Of a DNA stretch of 64,000 nucleotides, positions 38,210-46,304 are shown piece after piece. Numbering within the stretch: position 1 is the stretch's first letter; every line of letters begins with the position of its first letter. This DNA comes from Pseudotabrizicola algicola (GTDB lineage: Bacteria; Pseudomonadota; Alphaproteobacteria; Rhodobacterales; Rhodobacteraceae): positions 447,129 to 511,128 of the forward strand of contig NZ_JAAIKE010000003.1 of the NCBI RefSeq assembly GCF_010915705.1. The letters run 5' to 3'. Position numbers and translations under genes: made by a program. The notes under the pieces are model-generated. The model did no database searches and was not told the origin of the DNA. It saw nothing but the letters and a program-made list of their open reading frames with translations.

Positions 38210-39628
38210 ATGCGCCAGATCGAGACAGACATCTGCATCATCGGTGCAGGATCGGGCGGTTTGTCCATCGCAGCGGGCGCGGTGCAGATGGGCGCGCGTG
38301 TGGTGCTGATCGAGGGCGGCGAGATGGGGGGCGATTGCCTGAATGCGGGCTGCGTTCCGTCCAAGGCACTGATCGCGGCGGCCAAGGCGGCGCAGGCCAT
38401 GCGCGATGGGGCGCAATTCGGCATCACGCCGGTCGAGCCACAGGTCGATTTTGCCGCCGTCAAGGATCATGTGGCCCGCGTGATCGAAACCATTGCCCCC
38501 GTCGACAGCCAAGAGCGGTTCGAAGGGCTGGGCGTGCAGGTAATCCGCGCTTGGGCGCGGTTCACCGGACCCGATACGGTCGAGGCGGGGGGGCAGAGCA
38601 TCAAGGCCCGCCGTTTTGTGATCGCCACGGGAAGCCGCCCGATGGTGCCGCCGATTCCGGGGGCCGCTACGGTCCCGGTTCTGACGAATGAAACCATCTT
38701 TGACCTGCGCGATCGCCCCGACCATCTGCTGATCATCGGCGGCGGTCCGATCGGGCTGGAAATGGCGCAGGCGCACCGGCGCCTCGGTTGCCAAGTGACA
38801 GTCATCGAAGGCGCCTCGGCGCTTGGCCGCGATGATCCGGAACTTGCCGCCGTGGTCCTGTCGAACCTGCGGGCCGAGGGGGTGGAGATACTCGAGAATG
38901 CCAAGGTCGGCGCGCTGGCGGGGCAAGAGGGCGATATCACCGTCACGCTTGAGGACGGGCGCAAGCTGAACGGCTCGCATCTGCTGATGGCGGCGGGGCG
39001 CAAGGTGCATCTCGACGGGCTGAACCTCGAGGCCGCGGGGGTGCGCCACGACCGCAAGGGCGTGACGGTGGGGCCGGATCTGCGCAGCTCCAACCGCCGT
39101 GTCTATGCGGTGGGGGATGCGGCGGGCGGTCTGCAGTTCACCCATGTGGCGGGCTATCACGCGGGGGTGGTGATCCGGCAGATCGTGCTGGGCCTGCCCG
39201 CAAAGGCCACGACGCGGCACATCCCTTGGGTCACCTATACCGACCCCGAACTGGCGCAGGTCGGCCTGACCGAGGCCGAGGCGCGCAAGGCGCATGGTGA
39301 CGCGCTCACGGTGCTGCGCCAAGAGTTCCTCCACAATGACAGGGCGCAGACCGAGGGCAAGACCAAGGGGCTGCTCAAGGTGATGGTGGCGGGGGGGCGT
39401 CCGGTCGGGGTGTCCATCGTCGGCCCGCAGGCGGGAGAGTTGATCGGGCTTTGGGCCTTTGCCATCGCTTCCCGCGCCAAGATCAGTGCCATCGCAGGCA
39501 TGGTGGCCCCCTATCCGACCTTGGGCGAAATCTCGAAACGTGCGGCAGGAGCCTATTTTTCCCCCAAACTCTTTGATAATCCTATGCTCAAGCGGTTTGT
39601 GCGTCTGGTGCAGCGGGTGATGCCCTGA
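38210..39628 (+). CDS. Flavoprotein disulfide reductase (mercuric reductase/LPD-like)
   Basis: A 472-residue FAD and NAD(P)H enzyme of the class I disulfide reductase family. FAD-binding GAGSGG, redox-active Cys43/Cys48 in GGDCLNAGCVPSK, NAD-binding GGGPIGLEMAQA and the second FAD motif VYAVGDAAGG are visible. The C-terminal position that holds the catalytic His in lipoamide dehydrogenases (HPT) reads PYPTLGE. There is no lipoyl or HMA domain. The substrate is unknown; the tight pairing with the TVP38-like protein suggests a shared membrane-associated role. Confidence 0.9.
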   Translation: MRQIETDICIIGAGSGGLSIAAGAVQMGARVVLIEGGEMGGDCLNAGCVPSKALIAAAKAAQAMRDGAQFGITPVEPQVDFAAVKDHVARVIETIAPVDSQERFEGLGVQVIRAWARFTGPDTVEAGGQSIKARRFVIATGSRPMVPPIPGAATVPVLTNETIFDLRDRPDHLLIIGGGPIGLEMAQAHRRLGCQVTVIEGASALGRDDPELAAVVLSNLRAEGVEILENAKVGALAGQEGDITVTLEDGRKLNGSHLLMAAGRKVHLDGLNLEAAGVRHDRKGVTVGPDLRSSNRRVYAVGDAAGGLQFTHVAGYHAGVVIRQIVLGLPAKATTRHIPWVTYTDPELAQVGLTEAEARKAHGDALTVLRQEFLHNDRAQTEGKTKGLLKVMVAGGRPVGVSIVGPQAGELIGLWAFAIASRAKISAIAGMVAPYPTLGEISKRAAGAYFSPKLFDNPMLKRFVRLVQRVMP

Positions 39629-39655
39629 CGCAGGACGACAGGAGGGTGGGGCAGG

Positions 39656-41077
39656 GTGAAGGCGGGGAACGGCGGGTTTTTCAAGACGCTCTCGGGGCGG
39701 TTCCTGCTTTTGACAATCGCCTTTGTCATGCTGGCCGAGGTGCTTATTCTGGTGCCGTCCATCGCCCGCTTCCGTGCCGATTACCTGCTGTTGCGGCTGG
39801 AAAAGGCACAGATCGCATCGCTGGCCCTGCTCACCACCGACGAGGTGATCGCCCCCGATCTCGAAGCAGAATTGCTGGTGAATGCCGGCGTGTTCAACGT
39901 CGTCTTGCGGCGCGACGAGGTGAGGCAGCTGGTCTTGTCCTCACCCATTCCGGCCGCGATCTACGACACCTATGACCTGCGCGCCTCTGGCCCGTGGGAG
40001 CTGATCCGCGATGCCTTCGTGGTGCTGCGCGACCCGATGAACCGCGTGATCCGGGTCATCGGCAATCCGGTGCAGCAGGCGGGTTTGCTGATCGAGGTCA
40101 CGATGGAAACCGGGCCGCTGCGCCGCGCCATGCTCGATTACGGGCTGCGCATCCTTGTGCTGTCGGTGCTGATCTCGGCGGTCACGGCGGTGCTTTTGTT
40201 CATCTCCGTGCAGCGGATGATCGTGGCCCCGATTCGCCGCGTGGTGAACCACATGCAGGCCTATGCCGAGGCTCCGGAAGACGCCCGCCGCGTCATCGCG
40301 CCCACTTCGCCGGTGGTGGAACTGCGCGCCGCCGAGGATGCGCTGGAAAGCATGCAAAAGCAGCTGACAGGCGCGCTGCGGCAAAAGGAACGGCTGGCAC
40401 AACTGGGCGGGGCCGTCGCCAAGATCAGCCATGACCTGCGCAATATCCTGACCACCGCGCAGCTTTTCGCGGACCGGATCGAAGGCAGCGCCGATCCGAT
40501 GGTCGCCCGCGCGGCGCCCAAGCTGGTGGGGTCGATCAGCCGCGCGGTCAATCTGTGCGAGGCGACACTGGCCTTCGGCAAGGCAGAAGAACCGCCGCCG
40601 CGCCTGCAATGGTTCGCCTTGCGTCCCTTGGCGGAAGAGGTGGCAGAGGCCGAGGGGCTGTCGGGCGAAAGCCCCGTCACCGCCCTGATCGACATTCCCG
40701 CAGGGCTGTCCCTGCGGGCCGACAGCGAACAGCTCTACCGTGTCCTGTCCAATCTGGTGCGCAATGCGAGGCAGGCGATGGAGGCGACCGGACGGGGCGG
40801 CACCGTCGAGATTTCCGCCGGAGAGGGCGACAGCGCATGGTGGCTGCGGGTGGGCGACACCGGGCCGGGCCTGCCGCCCAAAGCGCGCGAGCATCTCTTT
40901 GCCGCCTTCCAGGGCGGCACGCGCAAGGGCGGCACGGGGCTGGGTTTGGCGATTTCGGCCGAACTGATCCGCGGGCATGGCGGGCGGCTCGAACTGGCGC
41001 GCAGCGATTCCGAAGGCAGCGAATTCGTGATTCACCTGCCCAAGCAGATTTCTGAAAACAGTCTGCACAGTCTGTGA
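39656..41077 (+). CDS. Orphan sensor histidine kinase, GTG start
   Basis: A 473-residue membrane sensor kinase. Spans at about 14-35 and 163-185 enclose a periplasmic domain of about 125 residues; a HAMP-like segment follows (186-238). The H-box is KISHDLRNILTTAQL (His259), the N-box NLVRNARQAM and the G-boxes DTGPGLP and GGTGLGLAIS. The start is GTG with AGGAGGG 9 bp upstream. No response regulator gene is adjacent. Confidence 0.92.
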   Translation: MKAGNGGFFKTLSGRFLLLTIAFVMLAEVLILVPSIARFRADYLLLRLEKAQIASLALLTTDEVIAPDLEAELLVNAGVFNVVLRRDEVRQLVLSSPIPAAIYDTYDLRASGPWELIRDAFVVLRDPMNRVIRVIGNPVQQAGLLIEVTMETGPLRRAMLDYGLRILVLSVLISAVTAVLLFISVQRMIVAPIRRVVNHMQAYAEAPEDARRVIAPTSPVVELRAAEDALESMQKQLTGALRQKERLAQLGGAVAKISHDLRNILTTAQLFADRIEGSADPMVARAAPKLVGSISRAVNLCEATLAFGKAEEPPPRLQWFALRPLAEEVAEAEGLSGESPVTALIDIPAGLSLRADSEQLYRVLSNLVRNARQAMEATGRGGTVEISAGEGDSAWWLRVGDTGPGLPPKAREHLFAAFQGGTRKGGTGLGLAISAELIRGHGGRLELARSDSEGSEFVIHLPKQISENSLHSL

Positions 41078-41127
41078 CTTTTGCCCTTGCAAACCCCGGC
41101 AGGGGCCGTTACATCCGCCCCCATAGC

Positions 41128-41204
41128 GGACCCGTAGCTCAGCTGGATAGAGCATCAGACTACGAATCTGAGGGTCGGGCGTTCGAATCGCTCCGGGTCC
41201 GCCA
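41128..41204 (+). tRNA. tRNA-Arg (ACG)
   Basis: A 77-nt cloverleaf: acceptor GGACCCG/CGGGTCC, D-loop AGCTGGATAGA, anticodon stem ATCAG/CTGAG with loop ACTACGAAT (anticodon ACG), T-loop GTTCGAATC. The 3' CCA is encoded. There is no integrase next to it. Confidence 0.97.
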
Positions 41205-41333
41205 TTTACCCAAAATGCTAAACTGTTGATGGCCGTGGATTTTGTCTGCGGGCTCTTCGTTGTGGCGTGCGGTTCAGCGGGGCGCGCGGCCGCGTGGCGC
41301 TGGCGGGCGAAGGCGTGGATCTGCGGCGCAATG
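41205..41333. other. Intergenic stretch after tRNA-Arg
   Basis: No gene is supported here. A short plus-strand reading (41226-41435) has no ribosome-binding site, no recognisable motif and crosses a minus-strand terminator and gene. Confidence 0.6.
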
Positions 41334-41367
41334 CAAAAGACCTCCGCCCCGGTCAGGGCGAAGGTCT
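41334..41367 (-). terminator. Terminator of the 25-aa membrane peptide gene
   Basis: Read on the minus strand, AGACCT-T-CGCCC pairs with GGGCG-G-AGGTCT around TGACCG (one internal mismatch), followed by TTTTGC. It lies 46 bp behind the small gene at 41414-41491. Confidence 0.75.
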
Positions 41368-41413
41368 GTGCGGCGACAGGGCGCCGGTGGCCCTCAGGGC
41401 CGTGGTGTCGTGA

Positions 41414-41491
41414 TCAGAAAACGCCGATCAGGTAGAGAAGAATGATGATGGGGATCGGAATGCCGATCAGCCATGCAAGTCCGCCTTTCAT
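41414..41491 (-). CDS. 25-aa single-span membrane peptide
   Basis: A 25-residue reading frame, MKGGLAWLIGIPIPIIILLY followed by LIGVF, almost wholly one hydrophobic helix with an IPIP kink. An excellent ribosome-binding sequence (AGGAAAGGA, 6 bp spacing) stands before the ATG. A GGAAC-N16-CGTT promoter-like motif lies just upstream and a terminator behind, so it is a complete small transcription unit. Peptides of this GIPIPII type occur in other alphaproteobacteria as I recall; function unknown. It is far below usual gene-calling length. Confidence 0.72.
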   Translation of the reverse strand: MKGGLAWLIGIPIPIIILLYLIGVF

Positions 41492-41521
41492 AGGATGTCC
41501 TTTCCTGGGTGCTTGCCTGTC

Positions 41522-41546
41522 AACGCCCGATCCCCGCTTTGGTTCC
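41522..41546 (-). promoter_or_regulatory. GGAAC-N16-CGTT stress-sigma-like promoter
   Basis: On the minus strand GGAAC (41546-41542), exactly 16 bp, CGTT (41525-41522). This is the published consensus for the alphaproteobacterial general-stress sigma factor EcfG. The predicted transcription start near 41514 leaves a leader of about 22 nt carrying the ribosome-binding site. Whether this organism has EcfG is not visible; an RpoH-type or other ECF sigma is an alternative. Confidence 0.5.
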
Positions 41547-41652
41547 CGCAAGGGGCCGGGCATCACAGACCTGCCGGCGGGCGCTTCGCAGCGCGATGTC
41601 CGGCGGGGGCCGCGTCCCTCGCGCCCGTCTTGACGCCCCCCACCGCGCGCGC

Positions 41653-41682
41653 AAAAAACAAAGGCGGGGCAAGCCCCGCCTT
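41653..41682 (-). terminator. Terminator of ettA
   Basis: On the minus strand AAGGCGGGGC, loop TT, GCCCCGCCTT, then TGTTTTTTGC. A 10-bp perfect stem and strong T-tract, 24 bp behind the ettA stop. Confidence 0.88.
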
Positions 41683-41705
41683 CGCACCAAGGGTATGTCC
41701 CCGAT

Positions 41706-43361
41706 TCAGCGGCTGAAGCGCTTGTATTTCACCCGCTTGGGTTCGAGCGCATCCGGCCCCAGACGGCGGATCTTGTCCTGTTCATAGGCTTCGAAGTTGC
41801 CCTCGAACCATTCCACATGGGCATCCCCTTCGAAGGCGAGGATATGGGTGCAAAGCCGGTCAAGGAAAAAGCGGTCGTGGCTGATGATGATCGCGCAGCC
41901 CGCAAAATCCTCGATCGCCGATTCCAGCGCCTGCAGGGTTTCCACATCCAGATCGTTGGTCGGTTCGTCAAGCAGCAGCACGTTGCCGCCCGATTTCAGC
42001 AGCTTTGCCATGTGAACGCGGTTGCGTTCCCCGCCCGACAGCAGGCCGACCTTCTTCTGCTGGTCGGTGCCCTTGAAGTTGAACGCCCCCGTGTAGACAC
42101 GGCTGTTCATCTGCATGTCGCCCAGCTGGATGATCTCGGACCCGCCCGAGATTTCCTCCCAGACGTTCTTTTCCGGATCGAGTGCATCGCGCGACTGGTC
42201 GACGTAGGAAAGTTTCACCGTCTCGCCCAGCGTGATGGTGCCTTCGTCGGGCTTTTCCTGTCCGGTGATCATGCGGAACAGGGTCGATTTGCCCGCACCA
42301 TTCGGGCCGATCACGCCGACGATGGCCCCCGGCGGGATGGTGAAGCTGAGATCTTCGATCAACAGCTTGTCGCCCATCGCCTTTTTCAGGTTCGTGACCT
42401 CGATCACCTTGTTGCCCAGCCGCTCGCCGTTGGGAATGATGATCTGCGCCGTGCTGGCGCGTTCGGTGACGGTCTGGCTGGCCATCTCGTTATAGCGCGA
42501 CAGACGCGCCTTGCCCTTGGCCTGACGTGCCTTGGCACCGGAGCGGATCCACTCCAGTTCCTTTTCCAGCGCCTTCTGCTTGGATTTGTCCTCGCGCGCC
42601 TCTTGCTGCATGCGCTTGGCCTTCTGGTCGAGCCATGCCGAATAATTGCCCTCATAGGGAATCCCGCGGCCACGGTCGAGTTCGAGGATCCAGGACGTGA
42701 TGTCGTCAAGGAAGTAACGGTCGTGGGTGACGATCAGGATCGTGCCCTTGTAGGCGATCAGGTGCTTTTGCAGCCATGCGATCGATTCGGCGTCAAGGTG
42801 GTTGGTCGGTTCGTCCAGAAGCAGCATGTCGGGCGCTTCCAAGAGCAGTTTGCACAGCGCGACGCGGCGGCGTTCCCCGCCCGACAGGTCCTCGACATTG
42901 GCATCATCGGGCGGGCAGCGCAGGGCATCCATCGCGACGCCGACGGTGGCTTCCAGTTCCCACAGGTTGCCCGCGTCGATCTGGTCCTGCAACTGCGCCA
43001 TCTCGTCCGCGGTCTCGTCGGAATAGTTCATCGCAAGTTCGTTGTATCGTTCCAGAATCGCGGTCTGCTTGGCGACGCCCAGCATTACGTTTTCCTTCAC
43101 GGTCAGCGCCGGATCGAGATAGGGTTCTTGCGCCAGATAGCCGACCTTGGCCCCTTTGGCGGCCCAAGCCTCACCCTTGAAGTCCTTGTCCATGCCCGCC
43201 ATGATCTTGAGCAGGGTGGACTTGCCCGCGCCGTTGACGCCGACGACGCCGATCTTGACCCCGGGCAGGAAGTTCAGGTGGATGTTCTCGAAGCATTTCT
43301 TGCCACCCGGATAGGTCTTTGAGACGCCTTCCATGTGGTAGACATATTGATAGCTGGCCAT
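41706..43361 (-). CDS. ettA: Energy-dependent translational throttle protein EttA
   Basis: An ABC-F protein, 551 residues (E. coli EttA 555), which binds the ribosomal E site and gates elongation by ATP level. Two ATPase halves: Walker A GVNGAGKST and GPNGAGKST, signatures LSGGERRRVALC and LSGGERNRVHMA, Walker B LLLDEPTNHLD and LLLDEPTNDLD. The EttA-type arm and linker RYNEMASQ... are present. The ATG at 43361 gives the family start MASYQYVYHMEGVSKTYPGG; upstream codons in frame are not conserved. Confidence 0.96.
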   Translation of the reverse strand: MASYQYVYHMEGVSKTYPGGKKCFENIHLNFLPGVKIGVVGVNGAGKSTLLKIMAGMDKDFKGEAWAAKGAKVGYLAQEPYLDPALTVKENVMLGVAKQTAILERYNELAMNYSDETADEMAQLQDQIDAGNLWELEATVGVAMDALRCPPDDANVEDLSGGERRRVALCKLLLEAPDMLLLDEPTNHLDAESIAWLQKHLIAYKGTILIVTHDRYFLDDITSWILELDRGRGIPYEGNYSAWLDQKAKRMQQEAREDKSKQKALEKELEWIRSGAKARQAKGKARLSRYNEMASQTVTERASTAQIIIPNGERLGNKVIEVTNLKKAMGDKLLIEDLSFTIPPGAIVGVIGPNGAGKSTLFRMITGQEKPDEGTITLGETVKLSYVDQSRDALDPEKNVWEEISGGSEIIQLGDMQMNSRVYTGAFNFKGTDQQKKVGLLSGGERNRVHMAKLLKSGGNVLLLDEPTNDLDVETLQALESAIEDFAGCAIIISHDRFFLDRLCTHILAFEGDAHVEWFEGNFEAYEQDKIRRLGPDALEPKRVKYKRFSR

Positions 43362-43569
43362 GGCCCTGGATCCCGTGCTGAATGCGTTGCTGTTCAGATA
43401 GGCGAAAGCGGGCGCGGGGGCAATGGAAGGTCGTGTTTTGCGCTGCGGTGGCAGTGCAGGGGCGGTTCCGCCGGTCCAGCCGGTGAAGGGGCGCGGCGCG
43501 TGCAGGGGGCGGGCATTGACTTTGCGCGGCAACCCTTTGAAACGGGGGCATGTGCAGAGGAGGGCGAGT

Positions 43570-44235
43570 GTGCGGCAGGGATTTCCGCTGGCGGCGCGGG
43601 GGATGGTCATCGGGCTTTTGGGCGGCTCTTTCGATCCGGCGCATGAAGGCCATGCGCATATCACGCGTGAGGCGATGAAGCGGCTCGGCCTCGATCAGGT
43701 GTGGTGGCTGGTCAGCCCCGGCAACCCGCTCAAGGCAAGGCAACCCGCCCCGATGGCGGACCGGATCGCGCGGGCGCAGGCGGTGATGCGGCATCCGCGG
43801 GTGCGGATCACCGATCTGGAGGCGCGGCTGCAAACGCGCTTCACCCATGCGACGCTGGACCGGTTGCAGGCAATCTATCCGGGGGTGCGGTTTGTCTGGC
43901 TGATGGGGGCGGACAATCTGGTGCAGTTCCACCGCTGGGACCGCTGGCAGGATATTCTGGCGCAGGTGCCGGTGGCGGTGCTGGCGCGGCCCGGATCGGG
44001 CGTCAAGGCGCGGCTGAGCCGTGCGGCGCAGGCCTTTCGCGGCAAACAGCTTGACCGGGGCGAATGGCTGGGGGGGCGGCAGCCTCCGGTCTGGGCCTTC
44101 ATCAACCTGCCGATGAACGGCGCCAGCAGCTCGGCCATCCGCGCGCGGGGCGCCTGGCACGGCGGGGCGGGAGGCAGAACGCAGGAACGTGATGCCCCGC
44201 CGGTTGATCGGGCCGGCACGTCGCGCATAGACTGA
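43570..44235 (+). CDS. nadD: Nicotinate-nucleotide adenylyltransferase NadD
   Basis: NadD makes deamido-NAD from nicotinate mononucleotide and ATP. 221 residues. The nucleotidyltransferase motif [11 protein letters not shown] is at about 18-28 (HxGH as HEGH), followed by [11 protein letters not shown] and the C-terminal [12 protein letters not shown] corresponding to the ISSTxIR motif. The start is GTG at 43570 (MRQGFPLA), with AGGAGGG upstream. It is divergent from ettA. Confidence 0.93.
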   Translation: MRQGFPLAARGMVIGLLGGSFDPAHEGHAHITREAMKRLGLDQVWWLVSPGNPLKARQPAPMADRIARAQAVMRHPRVRITDLEARLQTRFTHATLDRLQAIYPGVRFVWLMGADNLVQFHRWDRWQDILAQVPVAVLARPGSGVKARLSRAAQAFRGKQLDRGEWLGGRQPPVWAFINLPMNGASSSAIRARGAWHGGAGGRTQERDAPPVDRAGTSRID

Positions 44236-44260
44236 CCGGCGCTTTGAGGTGGGATGCGGC

Positions 44261-45754
44261 ATGACGGCAAGACGGATATCGCGGCGGCAGCTTGTGGGCG
44301 GCCTGCTTTCAGGGGTGGCCTTGGCGGCGGCGATGCCCGCCTTTGCCGAGGCTCCGGCCCGCTCGCCCCGCCCGCAGCCGCGCGGCGGGGTGTCGCCCGC
44401 ACTGGCCGCAACCTCGGCCGAGGTGCTGATCGCGCAGGCCAAGCTGGGGGAGGCGGCGACCGCGAGCTATGTCGTGATGGACGCGGCCAGCGGCACCGTG
44501 CTCGAAGAGCGCGAGGCACAGCGCCCCATGCCGCCCGCCAGTGTGGCCAAGGCGGTGACCGCGCTCTACGCGCTGGAACGGCTGGGGCCAGAGTTCCGCT
44601 TCCGCACCCGTATTCTGGCGACAGGGCCGATTGCCGCAGGCATCGTCCAGGGCGATCTGCTGCTGGTCGGATCTGGCGACCCCACGTTGCAGACCGACCA
44701 ACTTGGCGATCTGGCCGCAGCACTGGCCGCGCGCGGCGTCAAAGGGGTCACGGGCCGCTTTCTGACATGGGACCGCGCCCTGCCACCGATCTCCCGCATC
44801 AGTGACGAGCAGCCGGTGCAGGTGGGCTACAACCCCTCGATCAGCGGCTTGAACCTGAACTTCAACCGCGTGCATTTCGAATGGAAGCGCGCCAGCAACG
44901 GCTGGTCGACCGCGATGGATGCGCGGGGACAGCGCTTTGTGCCGCAGGTGCGCATGGCCAAGATGCGGGTCGTCGCGCGGGAAACCCCGGTGTTCACCTA
45001 TGAAACCCGCGACGTGACCGATGACTGGACCGTCGCCGCCAGCGCGCTCGGCCAAGGTGGCAGCCGCTGGTTGCCGGTCCGCCATCCGGCGGCCTATACC
45101 GGCGATGTGTTCCAGACGCTGGCCCGCGCGCAGGGCATCACCCTGCCCGAGCCGCAGGCGCTGGCGGCAGAGCCGACGGGGCAAGAGCTTGCGTCGGTGC
45201 AAAGCGATCCTTTGCCGGTTCTCCTGCGCGATATGCTGCGCTTTTCCACCAACATCACCGCCGAGGCGCTGGGCCTGCGCGCCTCGGGCGCGGCGACGCT
45301 GGCCGCCTCGGGGGCGGCCATGTCGGATTGGGCGCAGGCGCGCTACGGGGTAGCCTGCCGCTTTGTCGATCATTCGGGGCTTGGCTCTGCCTCGCGGGTG
45401 ACTGCCACCGATATGGCGCAGATCATCCGGCAGGCGCATCTGGCGGGGGCGGGGGTGCAACCCCTCCTGCGCGATCTGGGCCTGCGCGATGCCAAGGGCA
45501 AAGAGATTGCCAATTCCCCCGTGCGCGTCACCGCGAAAAGCGGAACGCTCAACTTCGTGTCGGGCCTGTCGGGGCATCTGCGCCCGCCGCAGGGCCGCGA
45601 GCTGATCTTTGCGATCTTCATCGGCGATGTGGCCCGCCGCGACGCGCTGGCCGAGGCCGAGCGGGAATCGCCGCCGGGCGGGCAGGCGTGGCTGACGCGC
45701 GCGCGCAACCTGCAATGGCAATTGCTGGCGCGCTGGGCGCAGGTCTATACCTGA
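44261..45754 (+). CDS. dacB: D-Ala-D-Ala carboxypeptidase/endopeptidase, PBP4 type
   Basis: A 497-residue class C penicillin-binding protein (family S13). Motifs: SVAK (Ser94, Lys97), STN (329-331) and KSG in VTAKSGT. The signal peptide has twin arginines in RISRRQLVGG followed by a hydrophobic stretch ending AFAEA, so export may be through Tat. Start ATG 44261 with AGGTGGGA upstream; the GTG at 44249 is less likely. It follows nadD by 25 bp. Confidence 0.92.
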   Translation: MTARRISRRQLVGGLLSGVALAAAMPAFAEAPARSPRPQPRGGVSPALAATSAEVLIAQAKLGEAATASYVVMDAASGTVLEEREAQRPMPPASVAKAVTALYALERLGPEFRFRTRILATGPIAAGIVQGDLLLVGSGDPTLQTDQLGDLAAALAARGVKGVTGRFLTWDRALPPISRISDEQPVQVGYNPSISGLNLNFNRVHFEWKRASNGWSTAMDARGQRFVPQVRMAKMRVVARETPVFTYETRDVTDDWTVAASALGQGGSRWLPVRHPAAYTGDVFQTLARAQGITLPEPQALAAEPTGQELASVQSDPLPVLLRDMLRFSTNITAEALGLRASGAATLAASGAAMSDWAQARYGVACRFVDHSGLGSASRVTATDMAQIIRQAHLAGAGVQPLLRDLGLRDAKGKEIANSPVRVTAKSGTLNFVSGLSGHLRPPQGRELIFAIFIGDVARRDALAEAERESPPGGQAWLTRARNLQWQLLARWAQVYT

Positions 45755-45767
45755 AGGCGCGGCGGCC

Positions 45768-46190
45768 TCAGGGCCGCAGGTGCCGCACCCGCGCGCCCCA
45801 TTCGATGGCGGCAGCGTGCAGCCGGTCGATCGCCAGTTCCTCGCGCACCTCTTCCAGCATCCGCAATTCCATATCGCGCAGCTTGCCATCGGCGGCCACC
45901 ACATCACAGGCCAGCGCATAGGCGGTTTCGCGCAGCCGTTCGGGCAGCGCGTCGCGGATCAGGCCGAACAGGGCGTCCAGCCCGTCCTCTTCCTCGAACA
46001 GGTCAAACACCGTCTGGCTGACGGTGCGGATGCGGTCGGAATCATAGGCGTTGAACACCGGCATATGGTTGACCATGCGCTGGATAGCCACCAGTTCCGA
46101 CGTGCGCATCTGCTCATCCGAGGCCGACACCGCCACCATGACGGCGACCAGCGCATCTTGCGGCGACAGGGATGGGGGGGTATCGGGCAT
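45768..46190 (-). CDS. TerB-family protein
   Basis: A 140-residue all-helical protein with SPQDALVAVMVAVSASDEQM, ELVAIQRMVNHMPVF and the second repeat ALACDVVAADGKLRDMELRMLEEV, the tellurite-resistance TerB fold with acidic metal-binding positions. It probably is not a tellurite-resistance determinant, since no ter genes are near. ATG 46190 has AAAAGGAATGCACC upstream. It converges with dacB. Confidence 0.82.
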   Translation of the reverse strand: MPDTPPSLSPQDALVAVMVAVSASDEQMRTSELVAIQRMVNHMPVFNAYDSDRIRTVSQTVFDLFEEEDGLDALFGLIRDALPERLRETAYALACDVVAADGKLRDMELRMLEEVREELAIDRLHAAAIEWGARVRHLRP

Positions 46191-46304
46191 GGTGCATTCC
46201 TTTTGCGTTCGCAGCGCCAGAATATTGACGCGACAGGGTTCCGGCAATAGACGACGCGAGGTTTCCTCTGCATGGGGCAGGGGGGCGGTTCAAGGATGAA
46301 AGCA

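Noticed and set aside
41226-41435. Plus-strand reading after tRNA-Arg
   Set aside because: No initiation signal; it crosses the terminator and the convincing minus-strand peptide gene.
45768-46190. Tellurite-resistance locus
   Set aside because: Only a lone TerB-type protein is present, with no terC, terD or other ter genes nearby.
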